A stretch of 32,857 nucleotides of DNA from Bacillota bacterium (GTDB lineage: Bacteria; Bacillota; Sulfobacillia; Sulfobacillales; Sulfobacillaceae): contig JAJZXC010000007.1 in NCBI GenBank assembly GCA_021846365.1, positions 1 through 32,857 of the forward strand. Direction: 5' to 3'. Under the pieces are notes generated by a model. That model was not told the DNA's origin. It did no database searches and saw only the letters and a program-made list of their open reading frames with translations. Positions 1 through 8,479 of the stretch are shown piece after piece. The translations under genes were made by a program, and so were the position numbers. Positions within the stretch are counted from its first letter, which is position 1. Every line of letters starts with the position of its first letter.

Positions 1-47
1 GGTTTTCGGGCGGTTGCGACGTCGTCATGGTAGTAATCTGCTCCTTG

Positions 48-171
48 GGCCGGCCGGTTATGACCGTTAATTTGGGCACCCATCCCCGAAGGCAAGGCCG
101 CCGTCAGGCGCCGTAGGGAAGCCTTGCCTTCGGGGGTGGGTGCCCTACACTCATTCGATACCGGCCGGACC
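48..171. repeat. Nested inverted repeat (25-bp inner stem 74-98/121-145; outer arms ~50-61/158-168)
   Basis: gggcacccatccccgaaggcaaggc vs gccttgccttcgggggtgggtgccc, complementary except one G-T position; outer ccggccggttat / ataccggccgg. Confidence 0.85.
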
Positions 172-433
172 AGATCCTCTAAGTAATATTTACCCACCAC
201 CCTAAACAGCGGAGAACCAGTTTTCCTTCACAAGCGTACGTCGTAGCCTCCGGAGAGGGTCGGTCGCGCATCCTTCGACACCCCACCTCGGCCAGCACTA
301 TCTGGCCTGACCCTGTGTACGGACAGGTGACTGGCCTCCCAGGTCGTCACCCGCAGTGAGCCCGAGAGTACCGTCGTTTTCGCAAACTCGAGTGGGGCGA
401 CACGGTTGAGCAACTGACCCCAGGTATCGGCGC

Positions 434-1471
434 TTACCGCCATTCCTCTGGATCCAACCGTGGCTGCAGAACGCGGTTCAGCGCCTCCGCCAACACGCCA
501 GCCATGTCATTGACCAGCACATCAATTTCTTTGGGGGTCACCATGAGGTCACCTAGGCGGTTGCCCAGCACCTCATTGATGAGGTCATGCTGTTCAGACC
601 CGTTCAGTTCTTGCAAGATATCGTAGAACTTGGCCGAACCCTTCAGTTGATCGGCCAAAAGGGTGATGGCCTCCTGGGCAATGGTGATGGACTGCACCAC
701 CGTGCAGACGCCAACCGCCACCACCGGCACCCCCACCGCGTCTTCAGTCAGTCCCTTGAGTTGCGTGCCCACGCCGGAGCCGGGGCGAATGCCGGTATCA
801 GCAATTTGCACGCTCCCCACCAGCCGTTCCAGTTTGCGCGCGGCCAACGCATCGACGGCAATCACCAGGTCCGGTTTGGCTTCCCCAACCACCCCGCGGA
901 TAATATCCAGGGTCTCAATACCCGTGGTTCCCAGCACCCCCGGAGCTATCGCCGCCACCGGACGCATGCGGGTGCGGATGTCAGCGGGTACCACCCCCTG
1001 CAGGTGTCTGGTGACCAAGAGCTGCTCCACCGTCCGCGGACCCAGCGCGTCCGGCGTCGCGTTCCAGTTGCCGAGTCCCACCACCAACACCGAACAATCC
1101 GTCGAGGCGGGGATCATTCCCGTCATCTCGTCGGCGATGGCTTGCGTCAACTCCTGTTTGAGGTCGGGGTCACGTTCCTTAAACGTGGGCACGTCCAAGG
1201 TTATATAGTGCCCCCGCGGCTTCCCCATCAAACGCTCGGCTTCCTCTTCCAAAATCTCTACCTGCGTGATCCGCACCGCTCCCCGGTTGCGTTCTTGCAC
1301 GCGAACACCGGGAATCTCCTGCTCTGACGCGCCACGGACGATGTCGCGCGCTTCCAGAGCCATGTCGGTATGGACTTCTATGGGACGAAAACCGGCCCCT
1401 GGTGAGGCGTTCATCGTCGCATCCCCCACTTTTCCCGTGACTGTGAGTAGCTTTCTCGATGCCGTCGGCAC
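434..1471 (-). CDS. gpr: Germination protease GPR (spore protease, peptidase A25/M63 type); an internal ATG at 1414 is an alternative start
   Basis: EVHTDMALEARDI, SVLVVGLGNWNATPDALGPRTVEQLLVTRHL, PDLVIAVDALAARKLERLVGSVQIADTGIRPGSGVG are characteristic of GPR. Confidence 0.95.
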   Translation of the reverse strand: MPTASRKLLTVTGKVGDATMNASPGAGFRPIEVHTDMALEARDIVRGASEQEIPGVRVQERNRGAVRITQVEILEEEAERLMGKPRGHYITLDVPTFKERDPDLKQELTQAIADEMTGMIPASTDCSVLVVGLGNWNATPDALGPRTVEQLLVTRHLQGVVPADIRTRMRPVAAIAPGVLGTTGIETLDIIRGVVGEAKPDLVIAVDALAARKLERLVGSVQIADTGIRPGSGVGTQLKGLTEDAVGVPVVAVGVCTVVQSITIAQEAITLLADQLKGSAKFYDILQELNGSEQHDLINEVLGNRLGDLMVTPKEIDVLVNDMAGVLAEALNRVLQPRLDPEEWR

Positions 1472-1624
1472 GTATACGGGTACCAGCTTTTACTTGGTGA
1501 CGGAACCGAAATCGCCTCGGAAATGTGCGGAAAGAGAGCCTCCAGGCATTACGGACTGGTTGTGGCTATTCTCGCTTCGAGCTCTTCCCGCAGACGGTGG
1601 TCGCCAGATCCAACGACGCCCTGA

Positions 1625-2371
1625 TCACAGAATTGGTACTAACATCTTGATCGCAACGCCTACTAGCAGCACCCCATAAAGTCGTTTGACCCAGGCCGGG
1701 TTGGCTCGATTGGCCATAAACCATGAGCCCAACAAGGACGCGACGATTACGGCCAGCACGGTTGTACTCAAGATCATGGGATCGACTACCATCTTGGCGG
1801 CATGACCCAGAAATCCTGAAAAACTCGAAAACGTGACGATATAGGCGGTTGTAGCCGCCGCGTGCTTGGTTTTATATCCGATCCACATTAAGAACGGTCC
1901 AATGATAAACCCTCCGCCAATGCCGAGCATCCCTCCCAAAAATCCTGCACCACCCGCAACAACGCTCCCGATCAGCACTCGGTGACCAAATGACGGGACC
2001 GTATCTTTATCTGGCTGATTGACTACCAGTAAAGTCCGACCGGCCGCTAACAATACCATCAAGGCGAATAGGAATAATAGCAGATGATTGGGGACCCGGG
2101 TGACTAACATGGCTCCGATCGGGGCAAAGATCAACGCGCTGACTGCCATCGGCAATCCGCCCTTCCAATCCACTAGATGTTTTCTGCCATAGGGGATCAA
2201 GGCGATCAAAGTATTGAGCCCATTGAGCAGTAGTCCCAGCGGAATTACCACATCTTTTAGCGAAAATCCGAGCCAGTGAAAAATGGGAACATACAACATC
2301 CCCCCACCTAACCCGAGCATGGAAAACAAAGACGACACCAAGAAAATTAGGAAGGCAGTCCAGAACAACAT
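1625..2371 (-). CDS. TauE/SafE family sulfite/sulfonate exporter-like permease
   Basis: 248 aa hydrophobic protein with repeated glycine-rich motifs (SMLGLGGGMLYVPIF, GFLGGMLGIGGGFIIGPFL). Confidence 0.88.
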   Translation of the reverse strand: MLFWTAFLIFLVSSLFSMLGLGGGMLYVPIFHWLGFSLKDVVIPLGLLLNGLNTLIALIPYGRKHLVDWKGGLPMAVSALIFAPIGAMLVTRVPNHLLLFLFALMVLLAAGRTLLVVNQPDKDTVPSFGHRVLIGSVVAGGAGFLGGMLGIGGGFIIGPFLMWIGYKTKHAAATTAYIVTFSSFSGFLGHAAKMVVDPMILSTTVLAVIVASLLGSWFMANRANPAWVKRLYGVLLVGVAIKMLVPIL

Positions 2372-2411
2372 CGCTCACCCTGCTTTCTGACGTTGCCATG
2401 CAACGTCTAGA

Positions 2412-2508
2412 TTGATTGCTCAGTCAATTTACAACGAGGCATCTACTCCCCATTACTAAATATTAAGCACGGATAATAATCGAGTCAATAGATTGATCGC
2501 ACAATCAA
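2412..2508. promoter_or_regulatory. Two related 16-bp palindromes in the divergent tauE/tetR intergenic region (2412-2427 TTGATTGCTCAGTCAA; 2493-2508 TTGATCGCACAATCAA); candidate TetR operators
   Basis: Dyad TTGAnyG-nn-CrnTCAA occurring twice between divergent genes. Confidence 0.6.
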
Positions 2509-2585
2509 GATCGAGTAATATGGTAAGGGGACCCAAACAGGAGATGGTGGGGTAGCCAGACCAATCGCAAAAAGGGGGGCATAGG

Positions 2586-3203
2586 ATGCATCCAACAAAA
2601 AAGCAAATTTTGCAGGGGGCGCGGGTGGCCTTTGCTCAAAAAGGATTCCGGGCTACCATCAAGGATATTGCTCGGGCGGCTGATTTAGCGTCTACCAGTA
2701 TCATTTTTTGGTACTTTGGGGACAAAGATGCGCTTCTGCTGGAAATTGTCCGCACCGCCAGCCCTTTCGCCCACTTGGAAGCTCTGACCGAAGCGGAACC
2801 GGGCGATCCCAAGGAGGAATTGGCTCTCGTGGTATCAACCTATCTGGCGGCGTATCGCGACCCAATTGAACGGCAAATCCTGTTGCAGTTGCTCGGTGGT
2901 GCGACCGGACATGAGGAGGTTCGCACCGTGCTTCGCCGTCACGTGGCGTCCATCACCTCCGGATACCTTACGGGAGTAATCCGGCGAGCCCAAGACCAAC
3001 TCCTGCTTGAACGCTCGGCCGATCCCGAGCTGATTGCGCAACTGTTGATGGGAGAGTTATTGGGGATGATCATCCGTTGGGAAGTGAACCATTCTCTGCC
3101 TTGGAGCGAAGAGACGTTGGTGCGCCAGGCGCTGCGCATGCTTGGGATAACTGATGGGCCGAAGTCTGAAAACACTGGCTCAGACCAAAGAAAGCATCTC
3201 TGA
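2586..3203 (+). CDS. TetR/AcrR family transcriptional regulator
   Basis: N-terminal HTH: KKQILQGARVAFAQKGFRATIKDIARAADLASTSIIFWYFGDKDALLLEIV. Confidence 0.92.
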   Translation: MHPTKKQILQGARVAFAQKGFRATIKDIARAADLASTSIIFWYFGDKDALLLEIVRTASPFAHLEALTEAEPGDPKEELALVVSTYLAAYRDPIERQILLQLLGGATGHEEVRTVLRRHVASITSGYLTGVIRRAQDQLLLERSADPELIAQLLMGELLGMIIRWEVNHSLPWSEETLVRQALRMLGITDGPKSENTGSDQRKHL

Positions 3204-3324
3204 CCGGGTTCCGGAGCAACCAAGCCAGAGGAGGGTAGCTTTCGAACCCAAGGTTAAGGTCGGATTCGATGAGGGCAAAGGTTAGCCAGCGATATAACCG
3301 GTGTTACGAAGGAGAGAGATAGAG

Positions 3325-3966
3325 ATGACACCTTTGACTGAAATTACCGCCGATGAATTAGTCGCCGCACAATACTTCCATGGGCACAAGTGCCCCGCCA
3401 TGCCGCAAGGATTGCGGGCTGGCCATTTGGCTATGGATCTGCTCGCCGTGTCGCGGTCTCGAGGTGGCAGGGATTTGCAGGCCGTGGTAGAAATAGGAGA
3501 TCATCATTTCTCCGGCTGTTTTGCTGACGGAGTGCAATTTGCGACCGGTTGTACCTATGGCAAAGGCAACATCACGCAACGCGCCTTGGGAAAGTTCGCG
3601 GTGACGTTGATCCATCCGCCTACGGAAAGAGCGATCCGAGTAACGCTCAAGTACGAGCGGATGCAGGCATGTTTACAGTTGCCTTTCTTCGAGCAACGAA
3701 AGCAGGGAATCCCGCCGGATGCGCTCGATCCATCGGTGGTGAACCCGCTGATTGAGGATGTCGTGAACCACCCGTGGGAAGATCTATTTGACGTCCAGAG
3801 GTTCGCTCAGTACCCTGTGGAAACACCGCGTGAAAGCTTTGACGCGGTGCAATGTTCGAGTTGTAAAGAAATGGTTGTCTTGCCCTATGCTCGACACCTC
3901 GACGGTCAATTCTACTGCTTGGTGTGTTTTCAATCGATCGTCTCTCGTGCGAACAACCAGGCATGA
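3325..3966 (+). CDS. FmdE-family protein (formylmethanofuran dehydrogenase subunit E-like) with C-terminal Cys4 zinc-finger-like motif
   Basis: YFHGHKCPAMPQGLRAGHLAMDLL; GCFADGVQFATGCTYGKGNI; C-terminal CSSCKEMVVLPYARHLDGQFYCLVC; ATG at 3325 after ggagag. Confidence 0.85.
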   Translation: MTPLTEITADELVAAQYFHGHKCPAMPQGLRAGHLAMDLLAVSRSRGGRDLQAVVEIGDHHFSGCFADGVQFATGCTYGKGNITQRALGKFAVTLIHPPTERAIRVTLKYERMQACLQLPFFEQRKQGIPPDALDPSVVNPLIEDVVNHPWEDLFDVQRFAQYPVETPRESFDAVQCSSCKEMVVLPYARHLDGQFYCLVCFQSIVSRANNQA

Positions 3967-4025
3967 AATACCATGGGGAATGTCCGACTGGCCTCCCAGG
4001 CTGGTCTAGGCAGTCATAGACCCCA

Positions 4026-4082
4026 CCGCTAAAGTCGAGGGCTTGAAGGAACGCGTTCCCGACGGCCCCTCGCTTTAGTCGG
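4026..4082. repeat. Strong hairpin (15-bp stem with two 1-nt bulges) resembling an IS200/IS605-type end
   Basis: ccg-ctaaag-t-cgaggg ... ccctcg-ctttag-t-cgg; loop holds the 12-bp palindrome ggaacgcgttcc. Confidence 0.6.
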
Positions 4083-4669
4083 AAAGTCGGCTCTTGCGCA
4101 TTGATTGATATGAAGACTAGCACGGGGGGTGTTGGCGCTTACAATAGGACTGAGAGGGCGAACCGATAGGCAAGCCTCCCTCAGGTGGGTGAATTGTTTG
4201 GCGTTCGACATTCCTTCATGCGTCACACAAGTGACCGGCAGTCGGCGTCGATACCAGTGGCTGTGCAAGGGCCGATATTGGGTGCCTTTCTCACCTCCCA
4301 TATTAGCATGCACCGCATTAGGCATGGGCATGCTAACTTGAGTCTTGGGGTAGCATTTGAACGGTCTCTTCTGCCAACCGATCGCGGGGACTTGAAAACG
4401 CAGGATAAGTGAGCTCCGGATAGCATCGCTACTATCTACATTTAGAGCTATAGTCGCAATTATATAGTCTGCCAAGGGCTTGCATCGTCGTGTACTGGGC
4501 TCCACATATTTCGGTGGTTCCGCACCCGGCATCGAGGGTGTCGACGGACAATTCTTCCTCCATGCACAACCGTTAGGGTCTGGCGACTCTGAGCCTCCCG
4601 CTATTCCAGCCAGCACCAAGGCGCTGAGCAGTCCCCCTGCGCAGTGGCACGCTTTGGTATGAGGGGGGA

Positions 4670-4810
4670 TTACAGCCTTTCAATGTCTTCCTTGCTCAGA
4701 CCCGTGAACTGCATGATCTTGTCGACCGGCTCACCTGATGCCAGCATGTGGCGTGCGACCCTGGCTATCCCTTCAGTCCGACCTTCTTCGGTCGCCCTGG
4801 ATATGGCCGA
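4670..4810 (-). pseudogene. 3' relic of a PD-(D/E)XK (Rpn/YhgA-like) recombination-promoting nuclease/transposase-family gene
   Basis: Minus strand reads RATEEGRTEGIARVARHMLASGEPVDKIMQFTGLSKEDIERL*, the typical C-terminal tail of this family; no N-terminal domain present. Confidence 0.7.
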
Positions 4811-4875
4811 ATTATCAGTCGATCGCCAATGCGTTCAAAAATCCGTTGTGCTTTGGTGAACATTTGCAAGCCCTC

Positions 4876-4982
4876 CTAGAGAACTGGTGCATAAGTCCCT
4901 AAGAGCCGGATGTAGAATCCGGAAACCCGCATGGTTGCGATCCCCGAAAAACGACTTTTTGAGTTTTGCACCAGCTCTCTAG
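4876..4982. mobile_element. MITE-like 107-bp element with 16-bp terminal inverted repeats
   Basis: ctagagaactggtgca (4876-4891) vs tgcaccagctctctag (4967-4982), one mismatch; no ORF. Confidence 0.55.
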
Positions 4983-5099
4983 AGAAGGGGATTGCAGAAA
5001 ACCATACCAAATTATGTCAAAACTGTGTCCAGCTTTTTGTTTTCTTGGTTCGCACATATAACTCAGGCACTTCTCTCTATTTGTGGATCCGCTTAACTT

Positions 5100-5236
5100 G
5101 ATACCATTGAGGTCGCCGCCCCCCTTCGGGGACTTCCGAGGGTCGTGCGGAGGAATGATGCGACCCAAGGGAACGTCGGCTCATTAGAAAGCGTTAGCAA
5201 GGAGCCCCTTACGGGGCTTCGAAAGGAGATTCTGGA
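5100..5236 (+). ncRNA. HEARO / IscB-associated omega RNA-like scaffold (boundaries approximate)
   Basis: cccccttcggggacttccgagggtcgtgcggaggaatgatgcgacccaagggaacgtcggctcattagaaagcgttagcaaggagccccttacggggcttcgaaaggag: GGGTCG/CGACCC and GAGCCCC/GGGGCTT stems, placed immediately upstream of an IscB-like start codon. Confidence 0.75.
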
Positions 5237-5237
5237 T

Positions 5238-5500
5238 TATGGTCTTTATCTCAGACACTCACCAAAAACCCTTAATGCCTTGCATCGAAAAGTGCACGAC
5301 AGATGCTCGAATGAGGCCGCGCCGTTACAGACAAGATGGCTCCGTTTACGATTCGCCTTAAGGATCGGATCGGACGGCGGAGGAATCCGTGTTTCAGCCG
5401 TTTCGGGTTAGGTTCGACTCAGGAAGCAAAAAAACCGGGATGCCATCGTCTTGGTGCGGGCCAACGGCCGCTTTGACATCTCTGCCGTGAGGGCATCGGG
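5238..5500 (+). pseudogene. iscB: Degraded iscB (N-terminal PLMP domain and RuvC-I only)
   Basis: Pieces across three frames: MVFISDTHQKPLMPC (5238) / SARQMLE*GRAVTDKMAPFTIRLKDRIG (~5294-5380) / EESVFQPFRVRFDSGSKKTGM (~5380-5442) / AIVLVRANGRFDI (~5442). Confidence 0.78.
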
Positions 5501-5589
5501 TGGTCCAAGGCATTTCGTAGCAGTATTGCCGGATTCTTCAACCGAACGAGGGACAGTTTCCTCTTGATGGCGGAAGCCCGTTTTGTCAG

Positions 5590-5640
5590 GATGCGCCGTA
5601 AAACTCCGCCGTTCAGGGCGGAGATATCCCCGGCTTTGGG
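5590..5640. repeat. IS200/IS605-type end-like hairpin
   Basis: cgccgtaaaactccgccgttcagggcggagatatccccggctttgggg. Confidence 0.5.
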
Positions 5641-5889
5641 GTAGGTTTGGGGATTTCCTACGGTCATAAGGCGTTGCCGCCAGGCAAATCTTTTGCTAAA
5701 ACATGTATGTTCGCTTTTTGCAAATACGTTCGTGCAGTTGTCTCCCGCAATTCGTGGGGGACGTAAAATGTATCGCGTCGTCATGACAAGACGTTAAAAC
5801 ATGCGAACTCTCATGGTCACTGAAAGGGTGGCATTAGAATCTGACGTGTACAACACGTATCGCCGTCCCGTTCCCCTTAAAAGGACGTT

Positions 5890-6034
5890 AAGGCGTAGTC
5901 CGGCTGAATCCCGGGAAATTGCTGGTGGGATAAACGGTGGCAAGTCGGGAGGAGCACTCCCAGGGTCTCACCACCCGCGACGCAGCCACGGTGGTTTCCC
6001 CAGAATCTCCGCCCTCTACGGCGGGGAGGTTCAA
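5890..6034 (+). mobile_element. Orphan IS200/IS605-family (IS1341/TnpB-type) right-end / omega-RNA-like relic
   Basis: ggctgaatcccgggaaattgctggtggg...gtcgggaggagcactcccagggtctcaccacccgcgacgcagccacggtggtttccccagaatctccgccctctacggcggggaggttcaa; terminal CCGCC/GGCGG hairpin; no tnpB ORF upstream. Confidence 0.6.
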
Positions 6035-6063
6035 TATTCGAACTTTGGGGTGGTCTCAATACC

Positions 6064-6180
6064 GCTTCCACCCATGCTTAAGGCAGGGTTTGGGTGCCGT
6101 TCCTACCGTCGCAGGTATCTTACAAACGAAAGAAGACAACGCGCTTCCTACCCATGGCTAAAGCCAGGGTGGATTTGGTG
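6064..6180. repeat. Two diverged direct copies of an end-hairpin-like sequence (6064-6096, 6143-6180)
   Basis: gcttccacccatgcttaaggcagggtttgggtg and gcttcctacccatggctaaagccagggtggatttggtg. Confidence 0.55.
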
Positions 6181-6387
6181 AAACACGTCGAATAGCGGCC
6201 AGTTGGTTCTAGCCAACACAAACCAAAGACCGCTTTCCGTTCACTCCCCCAATTTTCGACCTGTCGCCACACCCGAGGAGCCCTTCGGTGTGGCCAAATC
6301 AGACCACTGCTCAAGGACAGGTCGCAATTTTCTAGGGCCGCCGTCATAAGACGTAGAGAAGGGTGAGAACGGGGGAGGGCGGCACGG

Positions 6388-7881
6388 ATGCCATCACGAA
6401 GGCGCTCAATTTGGACGGGCACGCTCACCCTGACCGGGGCGGCAATGATTTCCCGCGGCCTGGGGATGGTCTACCGGGTATTGCTGGCCCGTTTCCTGGG
6501 CGCCGAGGGATTGGGTCTCTATCAAATGTTGTTCCCGTTCTTCATTGCGGTGGTCACGCTCTCAGTAGCCGGCACTCCGGTCGCGATCTCGCAAATCGTC
6601 GCCGACGACGACAAGGATCCTGGGCCCTGGTTGCGCGCGGCAGAATACATCATTTTGGCCGTCAGTCTACCCGTGATCGCAATCTTATTGCTGGCCGCGC
6701 GGCCCATTGCCGTGCAGCTATACCATGACCCCCGCTTGGCTCCACTGTTCGCCTTACTGAGTCCCGCCCTCTTGGCCATCGCGTTTTCCGCCGTGCTGCG
6801 CGGCTTCTTGCTGGGACGTCAGCACATGGAGATTCCCTCAATTGCCCAGGTAGTGGAGCAAATGGTCCGCGTCCTTATCTTATGGGCGTTGTTGAATTGG
6901 TCGGCCAACCACCTCGTGTCACATCGCCTGGGGATAGCTACGGTCTTGATCTCGATTGGCGAAGGGGTTAGTCTGCTCATCCTCGCCCGGGGGTTCCATC
7001 GCTGGCGTCGTCGCGAATCCGCACTCGGAACCCTTCAAGCGTCCCCTGGTCATATCCGCGCCATCCTCAAACTGTCGCTGCCCATCATGTTTAGCCGACT
7101 GCTGGGGTCGCTGGTGGGGGTGGCCGAAGCGGCGTTGATTCCCCGCCAGCTCCACCATTTTGGCCTGAGCGAAGTCTCCGCGGTGGCGTTTTTCGGAAAA
7201 CTGACCGGCATGGCGCTACCGCTCATCCTATTCCCCACCGCCCTCACCGTATCTCTCTCAACCAACCTTATTCCAGCCGTAGCGGGAGCCGATGCCCGCC
7301 ACGACCATCATCGGGTGGCCCAACTGATTGGCCAAAGCCTGTCAGCGACGGCGTACCTGACGGTTCCGGTAACCGTCATCATGCTGCTGATGGGCACCGC
7401 CCTCGATGACTGGATATTCCACACTCAACTGCCGCCCACGGTATTCATTCCCCTAGCTCTAGGCGCCTTCTTCCTCTATTTTGACATCGCGCTCTCGGGG
7501 GTACTGCGCGGACTCGGCCGCACCGACCTCCCGCTCAAAAACGACCTGATCGCAAGCGCGGTGGAGGTGGCCATCATTCTCGGCTTGGGCTCGCCGGCTA
7601 CGGTTTCGGCAGCGCTAGCGGCGGGTTTTTTCACATCGTGGTGGCTCAACGCGGCGGCCACCGAACGCCTGACTGGCATCCGCCTGCACTGGATGAAGAT
7701 CTGGCGCAAACCGGCTATCGCCACGGCTCCCCTGTTGTTAGCTGTGCCGCTCTGGCAGCATTGGGTGCTCATACAGCATTTCAGTCGCGCATTCAACTTG
7801 GCCAGCGGACTGTGTCTAGCCAGCGGGCTTTACCTCGTCGCGTTGCGCATGGTCGGCTTCCGGTGGTCGCGCCTAATTTGA
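6388..7881 (+). CDS. SpoVB/MurJ-type polysaccharide biosynthesis flippase (MOP superfamily)
   Basis: 497 aa multi-TM protein; GAAMISRGLGMVYRVLLARFLGAEGLGLYQMLFPFFIAVVTLSVAGTPVAISQIVA. Confidence 0.9.
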   Translation: MPSRRRSIWTGTLTLTGAAMISRGLGMVYRVLLARFLGAEGLGLYQMLFPFFIAVVTLSVAGTPVAISQIVADDDKDPGPWLRAAEYIILAVSLPVIAILLLAARPIAVQLYHDPRLAPLFALLSPALLAIAFSAVLRGFLLGRQHMEIPSIAQVVEQMVRVLILWALLNWSANHLVSHRLGIATVLISIGEGVSLLILARGFHRWRRRESALGTLQASPGHIRAILKLSLPIMFSRLLGSLVGVAEAALIPRQLHHFGLSEVSAVAFFGKLTGMALPLILFPTALTVSLSTNLIPAVAGADARHDHHRVAQLIGQSLSATAYLTVPVTVIMLLMGTALDDWIFHTQLPPTVFIPLALGAFFLYFDIALSGVLRGLGRTDLPLKNDLIASAVEVAIILGLGSPATVSAALAAGFFTSWWLNAAATERLTGIRLHWMKIWRKPAIATAPLLLAVPLWQHWVLIQHFSRAFNLASGLCLASGLYLVALRMVGFRWSRLI

Positions 7882-8442
7882 TGGATGGCCGATCGACCAC
7901 CCGGCACGATGGAGATATGGGCCAAGCTGCCGCCAGCTCAAAATCGGTCCCAAGTACACGCCTCGGATGCGCCCGTCCGCGGAGATGAAGTAGGAGGTGG
8001 GATACGCCTGAACTCCGTAGCCGCGCGCCGCCACCCGCTGTCGATCCAGCAACACGGGAAAAGGGGCCGACCAAGCCTTCGCCGTCTGCAGCCCATACTC
8101 CGCCCGGCGGCGGGATTCGCCTTCGTCAATCAACACGATGGTCAGGGGTTTCGGGACTCTCGACGCGGCATCAGCCACCCAACGCGCTTGAGCGCCACAC
8201 CACGTACACCAGGAGGTGAGGAAAATCAGCCAGATGGCGTGCCCGCGGGCAGCCGCCAAGGACCAGTTCCCCCCACCCAGCGTGCTGAGCACCAAGGGCG
8301 GGGCTTCCCGACCCACCGCTGGCGGTGCCCACGGGGCCGGATCAGGATGGACGGCAAACGCCCCGAAGCCCCAGCTGCCTCCCGACCATAGCACCAAGGT
8401 CATACTCATCAGGCTGACCAGTCGCCGCATATCCCACCCCAC
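7873..8442 (-). CDS. Thioredoxin-like (TlpA/redoxin) protein, probably exported or membrane anchored
   Basis: N-terminal hydrophobic segment, GREAPPLVLSTLGGGNWSLAAARGHAIWLIFLTSWCTWCGAQ (CxxC), AYPTSYFISADGRIRGVYLG. Confidence 0.85.
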   Translation of the reverse strand: MGWDMRRLVSLMSMTLVLWSGGSWGFGAFAVHPDPAPWAPPAVGREAPPLVLSTLGGGNWSLAAARGHAIWLIFLTSWCTWCGAQARWVADAASRVPKPLTIVLIDEGESRRRAEYGLQTAKAWSAPFPVLLDRQRVAARGYGVQAYPTSYFISADGRIRGVYLGPILSWRQLGPYLHRAGWSIGHPSN

Positions 8443-8479
8443 CGTTTGTCAGCCGTTTACCACCTCAGATTGCTCTCAG

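Noticed and set aside
4029-4619. 196-aa - strand ORF
   Set aside because: Reads through the 4026-4082 hairpin and the 4303-4336 dyad; composition not protein-like and no domain recognised.
5100-5500. Active IscB/OMEGA nuclease
   Set aside because: ORF has in-frame stop and multiple frameshifts, and HNH/RuvC-II/III regions are absent; only a relic can be claimed.
5419-5784. 121-aa - strand ORF
   Set aside because: Opposite the iscB relic and through an IS-end hairpin; treated as non-coding.
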